From assembly GCF_003004785.1 (NCBI RefSeq), contig NZ_PVZS01000013.1, forward strand, positions 79,506 to 143,505: a DNA stretch of 64,000 nucleotides. The letters are read 5' to 3'. This DNA is from Alsobacter soli. GTDB taxonomy: Bacteria > Pseudomonadota > Alphaproteobacteria > Rhizobiales > Beijerinckiaceae. Shown in pieces: positions 33,544-39,750 of the stretch (its first letter is position 1; every line of letters begins with the position of its first letter). Below the pieces are notes generated by a model that was not told the DNA's origin, searched no databases, and worked only from the letters and a program-made list of their open reading frames with translations. A program made the translations under genes and the position numbers.

Positions 33544-34275
33544 ATGCAGCGGTTTCGTAGGCTTCCTGGAATGGGCGCGCTGGCGGCGGCGCTGGGCGCA
33601 GCCGCGCCGGCGGGCGCGATCGTGCAGGGCGGGCCGGCGCCCGAGCTCGCGCCGCACACCGTGATGGTGGTGGAGCGGCAGGGCTTCTGCTCGGCCACGG
33701 CGCTGGCGCCGGACGTGGTGCTGACGGCGGCGCATTGCGTCGCCGGCAAGGAGGTCCGGGTGTTCTACCGGGACGCGGCCAACGCGCCCGCGTTCCTGGC
33801 GCCGCGCGCCGTGGCGGTGCACCCCGGCTACGTGAAGGGGGCCGAGCAGTCCCGGCGCAAGTCCATCGACCTTGCGCTCGTGCGCCTGGCCGAGCCGCTG
33901 CCCAAGGGCTTCGCGCCCGCGGCCCTGAGCGAGGCGACTAGGCCGACGGCCGGCGAGACCTGGACCGTGGCGGGCTACGGCCTGCAGACGGAGGGCGAGC
34001 CGCGCTCCGGCGGCCAGTTCCGCGCCGCGCCCCTGCCCGTGGTGGAGCCTTACGGGCCCAGCAGCATCCTTGTGTGGCTCAAGAGCCCCGGCCGCGGAGC
34101 TTGCACTGGCGACTCCGGCGGCCCCATCTTCGCGCCTGACGGCGGCCTCGGCGCCGTGACGGTGTGGGCCGAGGGAACCGGCAAGTCCCGCTGCGGGGCG
34201 CTGACCCAGGGCGTCCTCGTCGCGCCCCAGCGGGCGTGGATCGACAAGACGCTCGCGGGGTGGGGCGCGCGGTAG
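33544..34275 (+). CDS. Secreted chymotrypsin-fold (S1) serine protease, antisense inside the GTA cluster
   Basis: Secreted S1-family protease of 243 residues. A signal peptide (about 1-25, ending APAGA) is followed directly by IVQGG, the classical mature N-terminus of activated trypsins. So signal peptidase cleavage alone would give the active N-terminus, with no separate propeptide. The triad is His64 (LTAAHCVAG), Asp109 (SIDLALVRL) and Ser191 (CTGDSGGPIF). The residue at the S1-pocket position six before Ser191 is Gly185, not Asp, so trypsin-like Arg/Lys specificity is not expected. GGAGGGG precedes the ATG. It is on the plus strand between g5 and g6. Substrate unknown. Confidence 0.9.
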   Translation: MQRFRRLPGMGALAAALGAAAPAGAIVQGGPAPELAPHTVMVVERQGFCSATALAPDVVLTAAHCVAGKEVRVFYRDAANAPAFLAPRAVAVHPGYVKGAEQSRRKSIDLALVRLAEPLPKGFAPAALSEATRPTAGETWTVAGYGLQTEGEPRSGGQFRAAPLPVVEPYGPSSILVWLKSPGRGACTGDSGGPIFAPDGGLGAVTVWAEGTGKSRCGALTQGVLVAPQRAWIDKTLAGWGAR

Positions 34276-34283
34276 GCGCCGGA

Positions 34284-34454
34284 GGCGCGCCCTCCCCTGC
34301 GAGGGGGAGGGTCGACCGCCGCAGGCCGGCGGGGTGGGTGACCCGCACCCGGCGAGGGCGCGCGCGCTCTTTTGGGAAAGCCGGAGCTTCATGCCCGGCA
34401 TCACCCCACCCCGGCCCTTCGGGCCGACCCTCCCCCTCAAAGGGGAGGGTGCGC
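34284..34454. repeat. Type D palindromic repeat downstream of g5
   Basis: Outer arms CCCTCCCCTGCGAGGGGGAG and GACCCTCCCCCTCAAAGGGG, inner arms GGCGGGGTGGGTGACC and CACCCCACCCCGGCC. It lies between the convergent ends of g5 and the protease. Confidence 0.8.
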
Positions 34455-34463
34455 TTCGCGCGC

Positions 34464-35714
34464 TCACGACACGCCGAACTTCAGCAGCTTGATGGCGTCG
34501 AAGTCCTGGACGCCGCCGCCGACGCGCTTGGTCGTGTAGAACAGCACGTAGGGCTTGGCGGTGAAGGGGTCGCGCAGCACGCGCACGCCGATTCGGTCGA
34601 CGATGAGGTAGCCGCGGCGGAAGTCGCCGCAGGCGACGGCGAAGCTGTCGGCGGCGATGTCGGGCATGTCCTCCGCCTCCACGACGGGGAAGTTCATCAG
34701 CGTCGCCGGCTGGCCGACGGCCGCCGGCGGCTGCCAAAGGTACTCGCCCGTGGTGGTCTTGAACTTGCGGACGGCCGCCTGGGTCTTGCGGTTCATGACG
34801 AAGCTGGCGTTCTGCCGGTAGCCGGCCTTCAGGGCGTAGACCAGGTCGACCAGGATGTCGGAGGGGTTCGCGGCCGCGAAGTTGGCGGAGACGCCCGTCG
34901 GCACATAGGCGAGCTTGCCCCAGCTCCAGGCCGCCACGGTGGACTTGGCCGCCGCCATGAAGCCCTGGGGCTTGTTGACGCCGTCGCCGTTGACGAAGGC
35001 GGCGCCCTCCTGCTCGGCGAACACCGTCTCGACCTCGTCGGCGATCCACTGCTCGATATTCACGGCCGCGTCGTCCAGCAGGGTCTGCGTGGCGGACGGC
35101 ATGGCGTAGAGCTCCATGGCCGGGAAGGTCAGCTCGGCGATGACCTGGCTGTTGGTCTGCGGCCGGGCCGCGGCCTCGGCCACCCAGCCGGTCGCCGGGC
35201 CGGTGGTGGAATAAGCCTTCTTGAAGGTGGCGGTGGAGATCTCGCGCACAGACGCGATGGCCCGGATGGGCGAGATCACCGCCATGCGGCGCAGGATCTC
35301 CCGCTCGGCCGGGGGCGGGACGAGATAACCGCCGTCCGGGCCGGAGCCGGCGGAAAGGGCCTTGGCCTCGAGCGCCTTGAGCCCGCCGGTCTCGCCGGCG
35401 CGCACATAGAGGTCGAAGGCGGCCTTGTGCTCGGCCGCCGCGGCCGGCAGGGCCGGGCGCTCGGGGCCGCCGAGGGCGGGGCGGCTCGCCTTCAGGGCGA
35501 AGGCGTCGAGGCGGCGGCGGGCGTCGTCGAGCGCCTGGTCGATGCGGGCGAGCTTCTCCTCCACGAGCACGTCGGAGGAGAGGCGCGTCTCCAGCTCGGC
35601 GAGGCGCTGGTCGTTGGCGTCGCGGAAGGCGTCGAAGGCGCGGTTCAGGTCTTCGAAGGCGTGCGCCTCGGAGGCGGCGTGCTTGGTCTCGTAGGTCGGG
35701 ATGGCGTGGGTCAT
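34464..35714 (-). CDS. GTA g5, major capsid protein (HK97 fold)
   Basis: Major capsid precursor of 416 residues. The N-terminal ~100 residues are a charged coiled-coil scaffold (DLNRAFDAFRDANDQRLAEL, EEKLARIDQALDDARRRLDA), presumably removed by g4. The HK97-type body begins near GLKALEAKALSAGSGPDGGY and includes SPIRAIASVREISTATFKKA, TLLDDAAVNIEQWIADEVET, AFVNGDGVNKPQGFM and RRGYLIVDRIGVRVLRDPFT. The ATG at 35714 was chosen; a longer frame reads into a type C palindrome. Confidence 0.96.
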   Translation of the reverse strand: MTHAIPTYETKHAASEAHAFEDLNRAFDAFRDANDQRLAELETRLSSDVLVEEKLARIDQALDDARRRLDAFALKASRPALGGPERPALPAAAAEHKAAFDLYVRAGETGGLKALEAKALSAGSGPDGGYLVPPPAEREILRRMAVISPIRAIASVREISTATFKKAYSTTGPATGWVAEAAARPQTNSQVIAELTFPAMELYAMPSATQTLLDDAAVNIEQWIADEVETVFAEQEGAAFVNGDGVNKPQGFMAAAKSTVAAWSWGKLAYVPTGVSANFAAANPSDILVDLVYALKAGYRQNASFVMNRKTQAAVRKFKTTTGEYLWQPPAAVGQPATLMNFPVVEAEDMPDIAADSFAVACGDFRRGYLIVDRIGVRVLRDPFTAKPYVLFYTTKRVGGGVQDFDAIKLLKFGVS

Positions 35715-35751
35715 GGGTGGGTCCTTGCTTGGGATCACGAGTCGCGCTCGG

Positions 35752-35830
35752 CCGTCATCCCCGGGCTTGTCCCGGGGACCCACGCTTCGGGTGACGGCGT
35801 GGATGGCCGGGACTGGCCCGGCCATGACGG
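35752..35830. repeat. Type C palindromic repeat between g5 and g4
   Basis: Left arm CCGTCATCCCCGGGCTTGTC, right arm GGCCGGGACTGGCCCGGCCA ending TGACGG. One arm has a C-to-T-type variation. Confidence 0.82.
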
Positions 35831-35847
35831 AGAAGCAGGAGGCGGCC

Positions 35848-36369
35848 TCACCGCCCCTTCACGGCGGTGACGCGGGCCTGGGGGAGCAGCGGGAAGGTGA
35901 CGAGGGAGATCTCCCAGAGGTCGACCTTGGCGATGCGGCGCACGCCGCTGCGCGGGTCGGTGCGGGCGCCGCCGGCCTTGAAGCCGATGGAGAGGCCGTC
36001 CACGGCGCCCTGGCGCATCAGCGCCAGGAGCTCGCGGGCGCGGGCCACGCCCAGGTTGAGGCGGCCGCGGGCGAAGAGGCCGCGCCCATCCTCGCGCAGC
36101 ACCGTCCAGGCGCCCACGGGTTCGGCCGGGTCGTGCTGCCACAGGAGCCGCACGCCGCCGGCGCCCCGGCGGGCGAGGCTGTCGGCGAAGGCGCCGGGCA
36201 GGATCATGTCGCGCCCGAGGTCGACCACGCCGAACAGGCTGGCGTAGCCCTCGAACACGCCGAGCGGGCCCGGCGGCGCGGCCAGCGCCAGGCGGGCGTC
36301 GCGTACCTCCACGGGCGGGAGCTCGCGACGCGGCGGCGGCCGCAGGGGGACGGACAGGCCGTACGCCAT
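35848..36369 (-). CDS. GTA g4, prohead maturation protease
   Basis: HK97-type prohead serine protease of 173 residues. Catalytic His79 is in RLLWQHDPAEPVGAW and Ser127 in GAVDGLSIGFKAG. The family region GVFEGYASLFGVVDLGRDMI and C-terminal RRIAKVDLWEISLVTFPLLP are clear. It cleaves the capsid N-terminus. The ATG at 36369 follows the stop of a 60-residue gene by four bases. Confidence 0.94.
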   Translation of the reverse strand: MAYGLSVPLRPPPRRELPPVEVRDARLALAAPPGPLGVFEGYASLFGVVDLGRDMILPGAFADSLARRGAGGVRLLWQHDPAEPVGAWTVLREDGRGLFARGRLNLGVARARELLALMRQGAVDGLSIGFKAGGARTDPRSGVRRIAKVDLWEISLVTFPLLPQARVTAVKGR

Positions 36370-36373
36370 GGCG

Positions 36374-36556
36374 TCAGGCCTTGCGCGCCACCACCCGGGG
36401 ACGCCGGCGCGGGCCGGTCCGGGCGGTACCGCAGGGGTCGAGGCGGGCGAGGCTCTGGACAAAGGAGGCGATCACCGCCTCAGGGGCGGGATGGGCGGGC
36501 GCGGCCTCGTCCGCGCCAGCCGGAGGAGCGGCGCGCCGCAACAGAAACGACAGCAT
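36374..36556 (-). CDS. Small hypothetical protein between g3.5 and g4
   Basis: Open frame of 60 residues (start LSFLLRRAAPPAGADEAAPA, end GPRRRPRVVARKA) read with the GTA genes. AGGA lies six bases before the ATG, and its stop is four bases from g4. I recognise no family. The basic Arg-rich C-terminus is notable. Its position and ribosome-binding site support a real gene, but composition alone would not. Confidence 0.5.
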   Translation of the reverse strand: MLSFLLRRAAPPAGADEAAPAHPAPEAVIASFVQSLARLDPCGTARTGPRRRPRVVARKA

Positions 36557-36608
36557 GGGCAATCCTCAGGTGATGAAGTGTTTGCTGAAATGCGGGGGCG
36601 CAGCCCCC

Positions 36609-36812
36609 CTACTCCCGCCCGGAAACCCGGGCGTTGAACAGATGCAGCTCGCGCACGAAGGCGTCGAAGCGGCGGTTGGCGGCGCCGAGCTCGCGCAGCA
36701 GCAGCACGGCGACGGCGGAGGCGCCGGTGGCCCACAGGAACAGGGCCAGATGGGCGAGATCGCCCCGCCCCAGAATGGCGTCCAGGACCGGGCTGTCGAG
36801 CAGGGAAGGCAT
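36609..36812 (-). CDS. GTA g3.5-like small membrane protein
   Basis: Protein of 67 residues with one hydrophobic helix (HLALFLWATGASAVAVLLL) followed by a charged helix (RELGAANRRFDAFVRELHLF). It occupies the g3.5 position of RcGTA, upstream of g4. AGGAG lies six bases before the ATG at 36812. Function not established. A terminator-like hairpin precedes it, so it may need its own promoter or readthrough. Confidence 0.75.
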   Translation of the reverse strand: MPSLLDSPVLDAILGRGDLAHLALFLWATGASAVAVLLLRELGAANRRFDAFVRELHLFNARVSGRE

Positions 36813-36847
36813 GGGGGGCTCCTTCATGCGGGCCGGACGGCCCAACG

Positions 36848-36876
36848 AAAAAGCGCCCGCGGCGGAGCCGGGGCGC
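36848..36876 (-). terminator. Rho-independent-type terminator between the cargo genes and g3.5
   Basis: On the minus strand GCGCCC and GGGCGC form a stem around 12 bases and are followed directly by TTTTT. It lies after the DUF6968-like gene and 36 bp before g3.5, at the boundary of the inserted cargo. The stem is 6 GC pairs, so strength is moderate. Confidence 0.6.
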
Positions 36877-36924
36877 TGGGGGGAACGGGGTTTGCGCAGC
36901 AGGGACTGGCGAGCGGGAGGCGGC

Positions 36925-37257
36925 TCAGACCAGGTCGGCGTCTGAGCCGATCACCATGTCCTTCAGCCCCTGCGGAACCGGGAAGCCGTAGCCTCGCTCG
37001 TCGCCCTCGGCGCGCAGCGATCCCGAGCGATGGTGATCGCTCGTGTAGATCTCAGAGCCGATCTTCTGCAGCGCCATCACCAGCGCCTGGAGCGCATCCA
37101 GCCCGTAGGCCTGGCTCTTCCGTGTCCGGTCCGGCCAGCCGATGGAATAAGCGCAAGTCCAGCAGCGGTCGTCCGGCTCGGGCTGGTGGATGGCGATCTC
37201 GATGGCGCGCTCGCCTTGGGGCGACTGCAAACGCAAGCGATGGGTGAGAATGATCAT
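36925..37257 (-). CDS. DUF6968-like small protein, third gene of the cargo
   Basis: Protein of 110 residues: IILTHRLRLQSPQGERAIEI, then CWTCAYSIGWPDRTRKSQAY and GLDALQALVMALQKIGSEI. The pattern resembles the DUF6968 family of small proteins often seen near toxin-immunity genes; that assignment is from memory. It lies 89 bp after the candidate immunity gene in the same direction. It could be a second, orphan immunity protein. The ATG at 37257 has no strong ribosome-binding site, and a GTG 12 codons earlier is possible. Confidence 0.6.
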   Translation of the reverse strand: MIILTHRLRLQSPQGERAIEIAIHQPEPDDRCWTCAYSIGWPDRTRKSQAYGLDALQALVMALQKIGSEIYTSDHHRSGSLRAEGDERGYGFPVPQGLKDMVIGSDADLV

Positions 37258-37346
37258 GGCGTCGGAACCCGACAGAAAGCGCGAGCCTGGCACGCTAGCA
37301 GCCCCAAAATCGAGGCCCCCGGCGACGTTGTGATCTCGAGCGTCGT

Positions 37347-37769
37347 CTACGCGGGCAGTTCGACCTTCGGCTTCGGCCAGTCGCGCCGATTTTCCGGGCT
37401 GTCGAGGTAGCTCGGCAAGGCGAAGGCGATGCCTTCATAACCGGGGATGTCCGGTTCGCCCTGGGCGATCCACTCGGCGGTTACCGCGTGGGCGACGTCC
37501 TCCGGCTTTTCACCGTAATGCGGGGCGGCGCGCCAGTAGTGAATGCCGTCGTCCGCGCCCTCGATCACGATGCCACCATGGGCGATCAGCGTGTAGACAT
37601 AGAGAGCGACAAACTCGCGCAAATCGCCGTTAGTGAGTTCGTAGCCGACGCGGCCCATGGATAAGATGCCCCACAGGCCGACCAAACCAAACCTGAAATC
37701 CCCGTGGGCCACTTCCAGCGTCTGTGCGATGCTGTCGCCACCGTAACGGTGAACTTTATTCATGTTCAT
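37347..37769 (-). CDS. Candidate immunity protein coupled to the toxin-like gene
   Basis: Protein of 140 residues with no family I can name: FRFGLVGLWGILSMGRVGYE, FVALYVYTLIAHGGIVIEGA, HAVTAEWIAQGEPDIPGYEG. Its ATG at 37769 overlaps the toxin-like stop codon (ATGA), the coupling expected when a toxin and its immunity protein are made together. GC content is visibly below the GTA genes. The immunity role is inferred from position, size and coupling only. Confidence 0.6.
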   Translation of the reverse strand: MNMNKVHRYGGDSIAQTLEVAHGDFRFGLVGLWGILSMGRVGYELTNGDLREFVALYVYTLIAHGGIVIEGADDGIHYWRAAPHYGEKPEDVAHAVTAEWIAQGEPDIPGYEGIAFALPSYLDSPENRRDWPKPKVELPA

Positions 37770-38140
37770 TGCCAATGCACCTTGAATCCGCGATCGATTG
37801 CTGATGATCCGCTTTCAATAACATCTATCGTTTCGCCGAAATCCACGCTTTGCCGAATTCCAAATCGAAGTCCGTCTGGGCGTTGGTAAACCATACCCTG
37901 GTAGTTCGAAGGGCCTTTCACCGATTGTGCGTCTTGCATCAAATCCCGCTTGATCGCTTCGAACTCAGTTTTGCCCACAGTCCTTACTTCCTTAGTCGCC
38001 CCACCAACTTGTCTTCCCACAGGGCTGCCACCCGGGCTCAATATATCCCGGCTGGCGCGCCCTGTCGCTTGTGCGACCGATGATGTGCCTCCAGCGGTCG
38101 GCGCCTTCGGAGCCGTCGGCCCCTTCGGCATGTTGCGCAC
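37766..38140 (-). CDS. Polymorphic-toxin-like C-terminal domain in frame behind the GTA portal
   Basis: The open frame extends from 38251 to 37766 (161 codons). The first start-like codon is GTG at 38140 (124 residues), then ATG at 38131, neither with a ribosome-binding site. The N-terminal part is hydrophobic and helical (FVSTLANLAASAATTIIRTV), then comes a Gly/Pro/Ala linker. A C-terminal domain of about 70 residues follows (VGKTEFEAIKRDLMQDAQSV, YQRPDGLRFGIRQSVDFGET, DRGFKVHWQ). The small terminal domain with FGIRQS..GETIDV and a GFKVH end looks like a nuclease-type polymorphic toxin tip, but I cannot assign a family. The frame is the same as the portal frame; only TAA TAG separates them. 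Confidence 0.6.
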   Translation of the reverse strand: MRNMPKGPTAPKAPTAGGTSSVAQATGRASRDILSPGGSPVGRQVGGATKEVRTVGKTEFEAIKRDLMQDAQSVKGPSNYQGMVYQRPDGLRFGIRQSVDFGETIDVIESGSSAIDRGFKVHWQ

Positions 38141-38254
38141 CGCGCCGATCAGGCGCTGCAGAACGGTGCGGATGATCGTCGTAGCCGCCGAAGCCGCGAG
38201 ATTGGCGAGAGTCGAGACAAACGTGTCGCCGAGTCCCCCGAGCCCAGACGTCTA

Positions 38255-39532
38255 TTAGCCTTCGTCCGAGTCACCTGACGGCACGCGCGGCTGGCGCTCC
38301 CAGTGCCCAGGCGTGACCGTGATTTCCATGAGTTTCTGCTGGCCAGCCCCCTTCGGCCCGTACCCCACCGCTTCGCGCTGCTCGTCCTCCGTCAGGAACC
38401 CCGCCGCGCCCACCCGCGCCCACAGCGCCTCGCGCTCGGGGGCCAGGGCGTCGATGCGGTCGAGGTCGGGCTCCAGGCGCAGGGCGGCGCCATAGGCCGG
38501 GCCGAGCCAGTGGGCGAGGCTCGCGGCCGTGCGGGTCACGAGCGGGATCACGGTCTGGCGCCAGAAGCTGCGGTTGGCTTCGGCGTAGTTGGAATAGGTG
38601 TTGTCGCCCGGCAGGCCGAGCAGCATGGGCGGCACGCCGAAGGCCAGCGCGATCTCGCGGGCCGCCGCCGCCTTGGCCTGGATGAAGTCCATGTCCTTGG
38701 GGGTTAAGGACAGGGGCTTCCAGTCGAGCCCGCCTTCCAGCAGCAGCGGGCGGCCGGCGTTGGCGGCGCCCTGGAAGCTCGCCTCCAGCTCCTCCTTCAG
38801 GCGGTCGAACTGCTCGTCGGACAGGTTCACGCCCGCCGCGCCGGCGTAGACCAGCGCGCCGGAGGGCCGGGCGGCGTTGTCGAGCAGCGCCTTGTTCCAG
38901 GCGCCGGCGGCGTTGTGGATGTCGAGCGCGACGGCGGCGGCCTCGGTTGGGGCCAGGCCGTAATGGTCGTCAAGCGGGTTGAACAGGGTCAGATGGAGGA
39001 TGGGCGGGGTCCCCTCCCCGTCCTGCCGGAAGCGCACCGTGCGGCCGCCCACCGTGTAGTCGTAGGCCTCGGCCCAGCCGTCCGGGCCGGGCACGACCTT
39101 CATGCGGTCGGGACGCAGCGCGTAGAGCTCGCGCGGATCGCCGCGCACGGCGGCGCATTCCAGGTAGGCGTTGCCGGCCACCAGCAGGTGGCCATAGAGC
39201 GCGTCGAACAGGGCTTGACCGGCGTCGCGCGGGTTCGGGCGAGCCAGGAGTTGCGCCACCGGGTGGTCCGGCCGCTCGTGGCGGCCCTCATAGACCAGCA
39301 GCGGCACGCTGGCCGCAGCCTCCGCGACGAGGCGCACGGCGCGGTAGACCACCGCGTTGCGCTGGTAGCCTTCGCGCGCCAGCGCCGCGTAGTCGCGCGG
39401 GGTCCAGACGGGCCGGCCCACGCTTGGGAAGGCGATCAGCGGGCCGACGCGCGAACTCTTGGCCTGCAGGGGCGCGACCGGCGCAGCAACGCGGACAGCG
39501 CGCCCGACCAGGCGCGACAGCAGGGAGGACAT
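38255..39532 (-). CDS. GTA g3, portal protein
   Basis: HK97-type portal of 425 residues that forms the dodecameric DNA gate. Landmarks are WTPRDYAALAREGYQRNAVV, YRAVRLVAEAAASVPLLVYE, PILHLTLFNPLDDHYGLAPT, PPMLLGLPGDNTYSNYAEAN and GFLTEDEQREAVGYGPKGAG. The tail after the usual AVGYGP end is longer than in RcGTA and finishes with QPRVPSGDSDEG then TAA TAG. The same frame then stays open into the toxin-like domain. The start at 39532 was chosen because the longer frame runs into a type D repeat. Confidence 0.95.
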   Translation of the reverse strand: MSSLLSRLVGRAVRVAAPVAPLQAKSSRVGPLIAFPSVGRPVWTPRDYAALAREGYQRNAVVYRAVRLVAEAAASVPLLVYEGRHERPDHPVAQLLARPNPRDAGQALFDALYGHLLVAGNAYLECAAVRGDPRELYALRPDRMKVVPGPDGWAEAYDYTVGGRTVRFRQDGEGTPPILHLTLFNPLDDHYGLAPTEAAAVALDIHNAAGAWNKALLDNAARPSGALVYAGAAGVNLSDEQFDRLKEELEASFQGAANAGRPLLLEGGLDWKPLSLTPKDMDFIQAKAAAAREIALAFGVPPMLLGLPGDNTYSNYAEANRSFWRQTVIPLVTRTAASLAHWLGPAYGAALRLEPDLDRIDALAPEREALWARVGAAGFLTEDEQREAVGYGPKGAGQQKLMEITVTPGHWERQPRVPSGDSDEG

Positions 39533-39572
39533 GCGAGGGTTCTCCGGAATGGGTGGGCGCAGGAGCGCGAAG

Positions 39573-39734
39573 GCGCACCCTCCCCTTGAGGGGGAGGGTT
39601 GGCGGCGCATAGCGCCGACGGGGTGGGGTGACCGCGCCCGGCGAGGGCGCGTTTCAAAGGTCAGCGCGGCGCACGACGCCCAGCCTCACCCCACCCCGCC
39701 GCTGCGCGGCGACCCTCCCCCTCGAGGGGAGGGT
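39573..39734. repeat. Type D palindromic repeat between g3 and g2
   Basis: Outer arms CACCCTCCCCTTGAGGGGGA and CCCTCCCCCTCGAGGGGAGG, inner arms GACGGGGTGGGGTGACC and CTCACCCCACCCCGCC. It fills the portal-terminase gap. Confidence 0.82.
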
Positions 39735-39750
39735 GTGGGCGTGGCGCCCC

